From positions 1 through 13,081 of the forward strand of contig JBDQHL010000043.1 in assembly GCA_040264895.1 (NCBI GenBank): 13,081 nt of DNA, written 5' to 3'. Of the stretch, positions 1-7,843 are shown piece by piece. How positions within the stretch are numbered: the stretch's first letter is position 1; every line of letters starts with the position of its first letter. The notes under the pieces were generated by a model that did no database searches, had not been told where the DNA came from, and saw only the letters and a program-made list of their open reading frames with translations. The DNA is from PGYR01 sp040264895. GTDB taxonomy: Bacteria > Bacteroidota > Ignavibacteria > Kapaibacteriales > UBA2268. Both the position numbers and the translations under genes were made by a program.

Positions 1-29
1 GGTATATATATCCGATAGAACAAAAAGGA

Positions 30-278
30 TTAATTAAAAAGTAGTATAAGAAAGTAGCTTACTAAACAAGTAAATCCAGTTACAATAATTAAATCTACAA
101 AGAATTGGACTTTCTTATTAGTTGATTTTTTAAATATAATCTCTAATAGGTAACCCACACCAATTATTAAACAAATTAGTGCCAATAGATTATTACCCAA
201 ATCATAGAAATAGTAGGATAGAGCGAATCCTAATATTAGGAATCCATAGATTAATATATTTTTAAATGCCTTGTACAT
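30..278 (-). CDS. Small hypothetical membrane protein, three predicted helices
   Basis: This is an 82-residue protein that I do not recognise. It is almost entirely hydrophobic, with likely membrane segments at about residues 7-25, 29-49 and 58-80. A short charged loop (KKSTNKK) at about residues 50-56 separates the second and third segments. There is no obvious signal peptide and no conserved polar or catalytic motif. The ATG overlaps the stop codon of the upstream DUF5522 gene as TAATG, so the two are probably translationally coupled and belong to the kbl transcript. Length and composition fit small inner-membrane proteins of unknown function that are common in Bacteroidota. The reading frame is credible because of its coupling and consistent hydrophobic pattern, but no function can be assigned. 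The 29 bases to its left hold nothing I can identify. Confidence 0.65.
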   Translation of the reverse strand: MYKAFKNILIYGFLILGFALSYYFYDLGNNLLALICLIIGVGYLLEIIFKKSTNKKVQFFVDLIIVTGFTCLVSYFLILLFN

Positions 279-427
279 TACTTTTTCTTAAACCCATAAG
301 GACAGTGTTTGCAGCCAGATTTGCAGCAAAAGCCTCGTTTTTTGTGATACTCTTCTGTAAAAACAAAAAAGCCACGATCATCAATATAATAATCGCGGCC
401 TTCTTTTAAATCATTAGTCGATGACAT
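278..427 (-). CDS. DUF5522 family cysteine-rich mini-protein
   Basis: This 49-residue protein starts MSSTNDLKEGRDYY and ends in a basic FKKK tail. The middle and C-terminal part matches the DUF5522 pattern: a hydrophobic strand (GFFVFT, residues 19-24), then YHKKRGFCC and SGCKHCPYGF. Cys34, Cys35, Cys39 and Cys42 with His41 form a compact cluster that could bind a metal such as zinc; this is inference. The family has no established function that I know of. The ATG lies inside the last codons of kbl and overlaps it by 14 bp in another frame, while its TAA overlaps the ATG of the next gene as TAATG. Position 427 is the only in-frame ATG that retains the conserved LKEG-DYY start. The family match is from recalled sequence patterns, but the CCxxxCxxCPYGF block is distinctive. 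Confidence 0.85.
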   Translation of the reverse strand: MSSTNDLKEGRDYYIDDRGFFVFTEEYHKKRGFCCKSGCKHCPYGFKKK

Positions 428-1655
428 TCAGCTCTTTACCAACTTTTATAAATGCCTCGATAGCTTTTGTTACTTGCTCATCAGTGTGTCCAGCAGAAAG
501 TTGAACTCTTATTCTATCCATTTTTCTTGGTACAACTGGGAATGAGAATGCAATAACATATATTCCTTCTTCTAACATTCTGTCAGCAAACTCGACAGCT
601 AACTTAGCACTATCGTCAAAGTTTCTGAACATAATTGGTACAATTGGATGCTCGCTTTCTATGATATCAAATCCAGCTGCATTCAAATCATTTCTGAATC
701 TTTTGGTATTTTTTCTAATTTGGTCAAGAAGTTCAGTTGATTCCGTAATCATATCTATAGCTTCTGAAGTTGCTCCCACAACTGCTGGTGCAAGTGAGTT
801 AGAGAACAAGTAAGGTCTTCCCTTGTTTCTTAACCATTCTACCATCTCTTTTCTACCAGATATACACCCTCCTGATGCGCCACCTAGTGCTTTACCGAAG
901 GTTGTAGTAATGATGTCAACTCTGTCCATAACATCGAAATGCTCGTGAGTACCACGTCCGTTTTTACCCATGAACCCTGTTGAATGACAATCATCAATCA
1001 TTACAATAGCATCATATTTTTCTGCTAAGTCACATATTTCATTTAATCTGGCAATATCTCCATCCATTGAGAAAACTCCATCTGTAGCTATTACTCTGAA
1101 TCTACAGTCTTGTGCTTCTTTAAGGCATCTTTCTAGTCCTTTTGCAGTTTTTTCTGTAGCTTCGTCTAATTCTTCTACGTCTCTCATGTCAGAGTGCTTA
1201 TATATCCATCTTTGTGCTTTACTTAATCTAATTCCATCTATAATGGATGCGTGATTAAGCGCGTCAGTTATAATAGCATCTTCTTTACCAAAAAATGGCT
1301 CAAAGAATGCACCGTTTGCATCAAAACAAGAGCTGAATAAAATTGTAGATTCCATTCCTAAAAACTTTGAAATCTTTTCTTCTAGCTCAAGGTGAATATC
1401 TTGGGTCCCGCATATAAATCTAACAGATGCTAATCCAAATCCACGTTCATCCATAGCTTTATGAGCTGCATTTACTACTCTCGGGTGAGAAGATAGACCT
1501 AAGTAATTATTAGCACAAAAATTGAGGACTCTTTTACCGTTAACAGTTATTTGAGAATCTTGTTGAGAATCTATTTGTCTTTCAATTTTATATAATTTTT
1601 CGTCCCTTAATGTTTCTATTTCTGATTTTAGATAATCTTTCATACTTCCGTACAT
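414..1655 (-). CDS. kbl: Glycine C-acetyltransferase (2-amino-3-ketobutyrate CoA ligase)
   Basis: Kbl is a cytosolic PLP enzyme of the alpha-oxoamine synthase family. It interconverts 2-amino-3-oxobutyrate plus CoA with glycine plus acetyl-CoA, normally as the second step of threonine breakdown after threonine dehydrogenase. The chosen start gives 413 residues beginning MYGSMKDYL. Characteristic blocks are FCANNYLGLSSHP, SVRFICGTQDIH (the Kbl signature that separates it from BioF and serine palmitoyltransferase), DALNHASIIDG, and MIDDCHSTGFMG with the PLP-contacting Asp and His. The Schiff-base lysine lies in TTFGKALGGASGG at about residue 255, and SNSLAPA follows. A TTG at 1706 would add 17 poorly conserved basic residues; the ATG at 1655 matches family N-termini and length better. 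No tdh gene is in the window. It heads a three-gene minus-strand run with the DUF5522 gene and the small membrane protein. Confidence 0.95.
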   Translation of the reverse strand: MYGSMKDYLKSEIETLRDEKLYKIERQIDSQQDSQITVNGKRVLNFCANNYLGLSSHPRVVNAAHKAMDERGFGLASVRFICGTQDIHLELEEKISKFLGMESTILFSSCFDANGAFFEPFFGKEDAIITDALNHASIIDGIRLSKAQRWIYKHSDMRDVEELDEATEKTAKGLERCLKEAQDCRFRVIATDGVFSMDGDIARLNEICDLAEKYDAIVMIDDCHSTGFMGKNGRGTHEHFDVMDRVDIITTTFGKALGGASGGCISGRKEMVEWLRNKGRPYLFSNSLAPAVVGATSEAIDMITESTELLDQIRKNTKRFRNDLNAAGFDIIESEHPIVPIMFRNFDDSAKLAVEFADRMLEEGIYVIAFSFPVVPRKMDRIRVQLSAGHTDEQVTKAIEAFIKVGKELNVID

Positions 1656-1718
1656 ATTTAAACCTATTTTTTTTAATTTGAATTTCTTATTTCGTAAATA
1701 TAACAATTAAGCAAGTAA
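1656..1718. promoter_or_regulatory. Divergent intergenic region between kbl and the GT-C gene
   Basis: These 63 very AT-rich bases separate the divergent starts of kbl (minus) and the membrane glycosyltransferase-like gene (plus), so promoters for both presumably lie in or near it. On the minus strand TATATTTA (about 1694-1701) partly resembles the Bacteroidota -7 element TAnnTTTG, but I see no well-spaced -33 TTG partner. No operator-like palindrome or riboswitch fold is evident. The regulatory role is inferred from gene orientation rather than from a clear motif. Confidence 0.35.
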
Positions 1719-3236
1719 ATGAATAACGAGAATACGAAGATTTATTTTATAGGCATAATTCTATTTGTACTATTCTCTCGTATGATTACATTTCTTGATA
1801 CTGATGTATTTTTATCAGATGATGATGCGGGCTTTGCTTTAGCTGCTTACGACTATAATATCGAAGAGTCTAGACCTCATTTACCTGGATATTATTTGTT
1901 GATAAAGGCTATCTCAGTTGTAAATTTAGTTACTAATAGCTCATTCATATCTATGAAGATATTAGTAATATTGTTGTCTGTACTTTCGGCTATCATTATC
2001 TTCAAATTATTTGAATTCCACTTCAATGGAAAAAATTCATTTCTTTATACTCTGATTATCTTTACTAACCCTCTGGTATGGTTTTATCAAAGTACTCCCG
2101 AATCTTATGTATATGATTTATTCTTTGCATCTCTTATTGCGTTAATCTATTATAAACGACAGTCTTATTACTTATACTTGCCTATTATCTCTATTATGGG
2201 AGGAATTAGAATGAGCTCTGCTTTTTTTATTATTCCATTATTTCTGTTTATAACTTATACGTATTGGAGAGAGAGGAGAGTAGATAATATAAATATACTA
2301 TTAGCAAATTTGTTAGGTCTTGTAGTTACTGCACTTTGGGTTATTCCTCTTTTGAATTCAGTTGGAGGTGTGAGTGAATATCTAAGATTGTACGATACTC
2401 ACAACCCAATGCCTGCAATTGGGATTGTTAAAAATATAGTTGGTTTTTCTTCTTACGCTCTTTCTTTTGGTATTCCCTTTTTTATAATTGGTATCTATCA
2501 ATTATTGACTAGAAAAAAAATAAATTTAATGTCGAAGTCCAATTTATATTTCATTCTAATTTGGGTATTTCCTGGCCTATTATTTTTTATATTTGGTCAC
2601 TATTCCAAAGGGTATATACTTCTAATTTATCCAGCTATGATTATTTTAATTGGCATTTGGTTGGACAAAAAACTTGATAAATTATTAGTTTCTATATCTA
2701 TAATTCAGATTTTATTCTTCTTTTTCTATCCATATAGTAAAGTAAAACTTGATACTTTATTCAAAAGGGAAGTGAGAGAATTATCATTACCCGAAGTAGC
2801 TTGGAACAGATTAAATAATGGATATTTACATACCAATACCAGATTAACAAATAGGAATGAATTGTTTAATTCATTTGACCAATGTGTTAATTATCTCGAA
2901 ACCGAAATGGATGAATATATAATATTTGATGGTAAAACCTCTTTACTGACCATTAATTCACAAGTTTATAGATATCCTGAAGTTGAGTTCGTAACACAAA
3001 AGAATTTCTTCAGAAATGATGAATATATTTATCAAAAGGGGACTTTATTAGAGTACAGATATGGTTTAGAGGAACTATACAAGAAAGTATATATATTGTG
3101 TGATGTCAGAATGTTAGAAAATTACGTTGAATTAGTTGATTTAGTATATAAATCAGATATGCATGCAATAGTAATAGTAAAACAGGGTAAAGAAAAAGAT
3201 TTTAGAAAATACTATGAGAGTCTGTACTCAAAGTAG
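1719..3236 (+). CDS. Polytopic membrane protein, probable GT-C fold glycosyltransferase
   Basis: This 505-residue protein has about ten predicted membrane helices in its first 340 residues, with a soluble tail of about 160 residues. Helix one (about 8-26) is followed by an Asp-rich loop, DTDVFLSDDDAGFAL (27-41), then RPHLPGYYLL (52-61). That arrangement of acidic residues in the first periplasmic loop followed by a P-x-P-G-Y-like motif is typical of GT-C enzymes (ArnT/PMT/GT39-like), which use polyprenyl-phosphate sugars and act on the periplasmic face of the inner membrane. A later FTNPLVWFYQSTPESY segment (115-130) is also typical of this group. Donor, acceptor and exact family cannot be read from the sequence. 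It is a single-gene unit, divergent from kbl and convergent with asnB with a 7 bp gap. GT-C assignment is probable; substrate is unknown. Confidence 0.7.
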   Translation: MNNENTKIYFIGIILFVLFSRMITFLDTDVFLSDDDAGFALAAYDYNIEESRPHLPGYYLLIKAISVVNLVTNSSFISMKILVILLSVLSAIIIFKLFEFHFNGKNSFLYTLIIFTNPLVWFYQSTPESYVYDLFFASLIALIYYKRQSYYLYLPIISIMGGIRMSSAFFIIPLFLFITYTYWRERRVDNINILLANLLGLVVTALWVIPLLNSVGGVSEYLRLYDTHNPMPAIGIVKNIVGFSSYALSFGIPFFIIGIYQLLTRKKINLMSKSNLYFILIWVFPGLLFFIFGHYSKGYILLIYPAMIILIGIWLDKKLDKLLVSISIIQILFFFFYPYSKVKLDTLFKREVRELSLPEVAWNRLNNGYLHTNTRLTNRNELFNSFDQCVNYLETEMDEYIIFDGKTSLLTINSQVYRYPEVEFVTQKNFFRNDEYIYQKGTLLEYRYGLEELYKKVYILCDVRMLENYVELVDLVYKSDMHAIVIVKQGKEKDFRKYYESLYSK

Positions 3237-3243
3237 ATAGAGA

Positions 3244-5145
3244 TTAATCTATAAACCTTTCGTACCATGCACTGAGAGCAACTAAGTTGTAAACGTGAGA
3301 ACCAAGTTTATTGCCATTCTCTAAATCTTTAATTAATTTATTTTTATAATCAGAGTTTATAATACCAGTTTTGGCAAAACTTGACTCAAATAAATGATAA
3401 TTAGCAAGACCTTTCCAAGGACCTCGAAACCAGTCGTGTACTGGTGCAGCAAAGCCCATTTTCTTTCTATAGATTATATCTTTTGGTAATATATCTTCAA
3501 TTGCCTTTTTCAAAAGGGTCTTTGGCTCTTTTTTATTAGGAACCTTAATCTTATCTGGAAGAGAAGTTGTGAATTCAACCAATCTATGATCTAAAAATGG
3601 AACCCTCGCTTCTAAGTGATGAGCCATTCCTATCTTATCAACACGCATTAGCAATATCTCAGCAAGCCTTTGCTGCTGTTCTATATACATTATCTTCTCA
3701 AAGTATTCGGCATTTGATTTAATTGATTCTATTTCACTGAATAGCTCTTGAGCATACTTGTAAGGGATTGTCTCATCTAACCTGTTATCTGCTCTCATTT
3801 TACTTTGTGAGTATTGACCAAATATTGGTACTCCACTCCAACTAAATTCTTGTCCAGCTGTTGCTCTTCGCATATACTCCATAGCTAATTCGCTATTGAT
3901 AATAGGGGAGAATAGCTTGGCAAAACTATAACTAGCGTTCCTTAAAAATTTCGGTAGTGCTTGATAATATTTCCAGTAGCTATTACTAAGGTTGTAACCT
4001 TGAAGCATCCATTTGTAACCGACAAATTGTTCATCACTTCCTTCACCAACTTGAATGACTGTAGTACCAGATTCGTGAGTTAGCTTACTTAGAAAATACA
4101 AAGGCATACAGACAGGGTCGCCGTTTGGCTCATCTGTGTGCCATGTGATATCATCAATTATATCTTTGCAATCATCGTGGTCAATTAGAATCTCGTTGTG
4201 ATTTGTATTATATATTTTTGAGACTTTACTTGCGTATTTAAGCTCATTGTACTTTTCTAATTCCTTGAAGCCTACTGTGTAAGTGTCGATAGGTCTGTCC
4301 ATCAATTCAGCCATAAGTGCTACATTGAGTGAAGAGTCAATACCACCGCTTAAGAATACACCAAAAGGAACATCACTTACCATTCTAGATTTTACAGCTT
4401 GTCTCAGAAGCTCAACGGTTTTCTGACCTGCTTCTTCGAATGTGATGTCTTTGTTGATTCTAGATAGGGGAGTCCAGTATTTTTTTATTTCTAAGCCATT
4501 TTTGCTTAAAGTTATATGACTTCCCGATTCTAATTTCCTGATTCCTGCAAATAAGCTTTCCTTTTTACTCGACATACCGTAATTAAGATAATTAGGAAGC
4601 TCTAATAAATTTAAGTTTGGAGCAATTTCAGGGTGTTTCAGGATTGATTTAATCTCTGAGCCGAATACAAATTTATTATTGTCATAGTGAAAATAGAATG
4701 GTTTTATACCAATTCTATCGCGGCATGCAAATAATTCTTTTTTCACGTTATCCCATACTGCAAATGACCACATACCTACTAATTTGTCAATAACTCCTTT
4801 GCCAAAATGCTTGAATCCTTTGAGTAATACTTCAGTGTCTGAGCTTGAGTTAAAATTAACACCTAAGTCAATTAATTCTGATTGTATTTCTTTGTAGTTG
4901 TATATTTCACCATTGAAGACAATTGTGAATCTGCCGTCTTGGGTTGACATTGGTTGTATACCTGCATCAGACAAATCAATTATTGATAGTCTGCGGTGAC
5001 CTAATCCACAGAGGTGGTTGTCAGATTGCCATATCTCGCCTGCATCAGGACCACGATGTTCTATGACATCCGTCATTTGATTTAATAATTTTCGGGAGGT
5101 ATTTGAGTTCTGTGAGTAATCTACAATTCCTACAATGCCGCACAT
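3244..5145 (-). CDS. asnB: Asparagine synthase (glutamine-hydrolysing)
   Basis: This is a 633-residue class II amidotransferase with a synthetase domain, which makes asparagine from aspartate, ATP and glutamine. After Met removal Cys2 (MCGIVGIVDY) would be the N-terminal glutaminase nucleophile. Arg51-Arg52, FNGEIYN (77-83) and SSDTE (101-105) complete the glutaminase site. The ATP pyrophosphatase loop is SGGIDSS (266-272), followed by GEGSDEQF (367-374) and the C-terminal RVDKIGMAHHLEARVPFLDH block. All catalytic motifs are intact. It is longer than E. coli AsnB (about 554) and resembles the 610-640 residue AsnB/AsnO-like branch, whose members include both true asparagine synthetases and amidotransferases in surface-polysaccharide clusters. 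It is the last gene of the minus-strand run, 14 bp after pdxJ. True asparagine synthesis is the default reading; amidation of another carboxylate cannot be excluded. Confidence 0.9.
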   Translation of the reverse strand: MCGIVGIVDYSQNSNTSRKLLNQMTDVIEHRGPDAGEIWQSDNHLCGLGHRRLSIIDLSDAGIQPMSTQDGRFTIVFNGEIYNYKEIQSELIDLGVNFNSSSDTEVLLKGFKHFGKGVIDKLVGMWSFAVWDNVKKELFACRDRIGIKPFYFHYDNNKFVFGSEIKSILKHPEIAPNLNLLELPNYLNYGMSSKKESLFAGIRKLESGSHITLSKNGLEIKKYWTPLSRINKDITFEEAGQKTVELLRQAVKSRMVSDVPFGVFLSGGIDSSLNVALMAELMDRPIDTYTVGFKELEKYNELKYASKVSKIYNTNHNEILIDHDDCKDIIDDITWHTDEPNGDPVCMPLYFLSKLTHESGTTVIQVGEGSDEQFVGYKWMLQGYNLSNSYWKYYQALPKFLRNASYSFAKLFSPIINSELAMEYMRRATAGQEFSWSGVPIFGQYSQSKMRADNRLDETIPYKYAQELFSEIESIKSNAEYFEKIMYIEQQQRLAEILLMRVDKIGMAHHLEARVPFLDHRLVEFTTSLPDKIKVPNKKEPKTLLKKAIEDILPKDIIYRKKMGFAAPVHDWFRGPWKGLANYHLFESSFAKTGIINSDYKNKLIKDLENGNKLGSHVYNLVALSAWYERFID

Positions 5146-5159
5146 AGTCTAGGTAAACC

Positions 5160-5879
5160 TTATTTATTCTGAGCTATTATTTCAATAAACTTTGCAACAG
5201 TATTTTCTAACCCGTGTTTTATTGAGTTTGCAATTATAGAATGTCCAATACTTAGTTCATCTATTTCTTTAATCTGTGCTATTGGAGTAGTATTTTCTAA
5301 ATTAAGTCCATGGCCAGCTGCTACTCTTAAGCCTAAAGACTTTGCAAATAAAGCAGCTTCGTTTATCCTTATCAGTTCACCATTTTTTTTAGATTCCTCT
5401 TCTATGTTGGCGTAGTTTCCAGTGTGAATCTCTACCATATCAGCGCCAACCTTTTTAGCAAGTTCTACTTGAGTTTTATCTGGTTCTATAAATAAACTAA
5501 CCTTAATATTATTTGAATGCATTTTTTTACACAATTCAATAATTTTGTGTTGTAAGCTCATGACATCTAAACCACCTTCAGTAGTTAATTCCTGCCTTCC
5601 TTCTGGAACGATAGTTACAACTTCTGGTTTTACATCCATTGCAATATTGATAATGTCATCATACATAGCCATTTCAAAATTAAGAGATGTTCCAACATTT
5701 TTTTTCAAATTATAGACATCTTCATCTTTTATATGCCTTCTGTCTTCTCTTAAATGACAAACAATACCTTTTGCTCCTGATTTTTCAGCTATTAATGCAG
5801 CTTCCAAAACATTTGGTTCTGCTCCACCCCTAGCATTTCTCAAAGTTGCTATATGGTCTATGTTCACATTTAGAATCAT
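5160..5879 (-). CDS. pdxJ: Pyridoxine 5'-phosphate synthase
   Basis: PdxJ is a cytosolic TIM-barrel enzyme that condenses 3-amino-2-oxopropyl phosphate with 1-deoxy-D-xylulose 5-phosphate to give pyridoxine 5'-phosphate, the closing ring-forming step of DXP-dependent vitamin B6 synthesis. At 239 residues it has normal length. Visible family motifs are NVNIDHIATLRNARGG (4-19), CHLREDRRHI (41-50), LNFEMA (66-71), PEGRQELTTEGGLDV (92-106), EIHTGNYA (150-157), AAGHGLNLENT (187-197) and LSIGHSII near the end. By alignment from memory with E. coli, His42, Glu69 and His190 correspond to its catalytic His45, Glu72 and His193. Its ATG overlaps the upstream ompA-like stop as ATGA (4 bp), indicating coupled translation. 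The product, once oxidised to PLP, is the cofactor of Kbl encoded nearby. The other B6 genes are not in this window. Confidence 0.97.
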   Translation of the reverse strand: MILNVNIDHIATLRNARGGAEPNVLEAALIAEKSGAKGIVCHLREDRRHIKDEDVYNLKKNVGTSLNFEMAMYDDIINIAMDVKPEVVTIVPEGRQELTTEGGLDVMSLQHKIIELCKKMHSNNIKVSLFIEPDKTQVELAKKVGADMVEIHTGNYANIEEESKKNGELIRINEAALFAKSLGLRVAAGHGLNLENTTPIAQIKEIDELSIGHSIIANSIKHGLENTVAKFIEIIAQNK

Positions 5880-7843
5880 TTGCTTATCTCAATAATTTTA
5901 AAAATAACCTTTCTATGTTGTTGTAATTTAATATTTTTATTTGACTTTACTTCACCTTTACCCACATAGTCTAACCTATCTACCGAAATACCTTTTTCTA
6001 ACAAGTAGTTATATACTTCTTCAGCTCTTTTTTCCGAAAGAATCTGATTATCTTTAGAGTTCCCAATAGAATCTGTATATCCTATAAGTCTTAGTTTTAT
6101 ACTCTTATCATTCTTTAATATTTTTGCTAATCTCTCTAACTCATTAGTAGATTTTTCATTCAGCTCGCTTTTCCCAAAATCAAAAAATATATTGTTCAAT
6201 GAAAATGTACTATCCATTTCAATTTTCTTTAGCTCTAAATTAATAATAACAATATTTTCACTTTTATTATTTAAATCTATGTTCTTGCTAAAAGGGTAAT
6301 ACCCGTCTAAATTAGCATTAATACCATAGAAGCTATTTATTGGTAATGTTATTTGATAAGATCCATCGTAATTATTAGAAGTTGCATTTCCTACTAGCTC
6401 ATTATTATTTAAATCATAGTATTCGATAACGGACTCCAATGGATTACCTTTTGTATCTGTCACTTTACCTTTAACTATTATACTATTAATTGGCTTGGCT
6501 TCTTTTGGGAGTTGCATTGTGAATATATCTTCTGCACCCATAGAGTTTGTTGTAGAAACAAAATAAGCTTGATTATTACTTGATGAGATAGACAAGTATG
6601 CTTCCCAACCTGATGAATTTATTGCTTTACCCAAGTTGGTCGCCTGAGACCATTTGTTATTTTTTTCATCGAATCTACTTACAAAAATATCTTTATCTCC
6701 ATAACCTGGCCAACCATCAGTAGAAAAATAAAGTGTTTTGTTATCATTTGCTATGAATGGAGTAATCTCATCAGAAGCTGTATTAACTGAGGGACCGAGA
6801 TTTATTAACTCACTCCAATTGCCATTTACTTTTTTTGAAAAATAAATATCTGAACCACCATAAGAATCTTCTCTTGCCATCGAAACAAACATTAAATTTT
6901 GACCTTGAGATAAGCTATAACTTACGAAGCTTGTAGTTTTTTGTAGGTCAGTAAATTCAAAATTTTCCAATTCTGTCCAATTACTATTTAAATAATTTGA
7001 TTGAGTTAAAAGAGGATTAGTATTATTATCGAACCTTGTACTCAACAATAAATCTGAACCATCAGAGTTGGTTGAGAAAGCAAAATTATGATTTTCATTA
7101 TTAAGAGGCGAATAGGGGTTAATTGTTTTTGAAAATCTTTTCTCTTTATCCTTTTTACTGATCCAAATATCTTGGTTTTTGTCTGCACCAATATTTTCAG
7201 GGTGTCCATCTCTTGTAAAGAATAAAGTATTATTATCAGCACTTATAATAGGAGCTAATTCTGAGTATATAGAATTAATTCTAATACCCATGTTTTTGAT
7301 TTTGCCGACAAAGCTGCTATTTCTTATTTCATTCATGGACCATACGCCAGTTGTGTCAATACCAATCCCAACAGCATCAACTTCAACATCGTTGTTAGTA
7401 TTATTCACGTCGACTATTAATTCTGCTCTTTCAATTACATAATCGAATTCAATTTTAAATGTAAGTTTTCCATTATCGTCAGTTAGCAAATACTTGTCAA
7501 TATCTAAACTGTATTCATTACTCTCTTTGTCAAATAATAGAACACCTTTTAAGCTTTTTCTGCCAAGATTCATATTTAGAAATAAGAAATTTACCTTGTT
7601 TGTATTATTAAAACCAACTGTTATTATTTCATATGGTCTTTCAGAATTTGGTATAGGAGACCAAGAGTTTGGTGTTGATTCGCTTGAAAGTGTATTGGGA
7701 GGTCCTAATATTTGTTTTGCTGAATTAAGTTTAGAATTTTTTTCACTCGTAAAATTATAAACTGTATCAGCCCATTTTGTTTGGCTTATCAATGTATATG
7801 ACAGTAGAATAAATAATAAGCATATTTTAGCTATACCATTCAT
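5876..7843 (-). CDS. OmpA family outer-membrane protein with PD40 repeats and CarboxypepD_reg-like domain
   Basis: This 655-residue exported mosaic protein starts with a signal peptide (hydrophobic core about residues 5-19). Residues about 25-165 look like a galactose-binding/discoidin-like beta domain, with SAKQILGPPN (41-50), NSWSPI and a paired VGF strand. Residues about 195-445 carry PD40/WD40-like propeller blades, seen as LFFTRDG, DIWISKK, SDIYFSKK, LYFSTDGWPG and KDIFVSR. Residues about 455-535 resemble the carboxypeptidase regulatory-like fold (VKGKVTDTKGNPLESV). The C-terminal OmpA domain (about 550-655) has FFDFGKSEL and GYTDSIGN. Asp591 and Arg606, in the pattern N-x2-LS-x2-RA-x2-V, are the expected diaminopimelate-binding residues. 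The protein probably anchors the outer membrane to peptidoglycan. The layout resembles PorE of the type IX secretion system but lacks its N-terminal TPR region. It overlaps gpsA by 17 bp and pdxJ by 4 bp. Confidence 0.88.
   Translation of the reverse strand: MNGIAKICLLFILLSYTLISQTKWADTVYNFTSEKNSKLNSAKQILGPPNTLSSESTPNSWSPIPNSERPYEIITVGFNNTNKVNFLFLNMNLGRKSLKGVLLFDKESNEYSLDIDKYLLTDDNGKLTFKIEFDYVIERAELIVDVNNTNNDVEVDAVGIGIDTTGVWSMNEIRNSSFVGKIKNMGIRINSIYSELAPIISADNNTLFFTRDGHPENIGADKNQDIWISKKDKEKRFSKTINPYSPLNNENHNFAFSTNSDGSDLLLSTRFDNNTNPLLTQSNYLNSNWTELENFEFTDLQKTTSFVSYSLSQGQNLMFVSMAREDSYGGSDIYFSKKVNGNWSELINLGPSVNTASDEITPFIANDNKTLYFSTDGWPGYGDKDIFVSRFDEKNNKWSQATNLGKAINSSGWEAYLSISSSNNQAYFVSTTNSMGAEDIFTMQLPKEAKPINSIIVKGKVTDTKGNPLESVIEYYDLNNNELVGNATSNNYDGSYQITLPINSFYGINANLDGYYPFSKNIDLNNKSENIVIINLELKKIEMDSTFSLNNIFFDFGKSELNEKSTNELERLAKILKNDKSIKLRLIGYTDSIGNSKDNQILSEKRAEEVYNYLLEKGISVDRLDYVGKGEVKSNKNIKLQQHRKVIFKIIEISK

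Noticed and set aside
278..427. DUF5522 region as a frameshifted extension of kbl
   Set aside because: Kbl ends at its normal C-terminus (IKVGKELNVID), and the small frame has its own ATG and a complete family motif.
414..1655. Kbl as serine palmitoyltransferase or BioF homologue
   Set aside because: The SVRFICGTQDIH and TFGKALGGASGG blocks are Kbl-type; no sphingolipid or biotin gene lies nearby.
1656..1706. N-terminal extension of Kbl from a TTG codon at 1706
   Set aside because: It would add 17 basic, unconserved residues before MYGSMKDYL, which matches the known family start; the ATG at 1655 also gives a normal length.
3234..3253. AGATTAATCT palindrome between the GT-C and asnB stops as a bidirectional terminator
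   Set aside because: The stem is short and AT-rich with no T tract on either strand, and it overlaps the asnB stop codon; it could easily arise by chance in this composition.
7042..7760. Three open frames inside the OmpA/PD40 gene (one minus frame, two plus frames)
   Set aside because: They lie wholly within the PD40/discoidin coding region, lack recognisable domains and have compositions expected of shadow frames.
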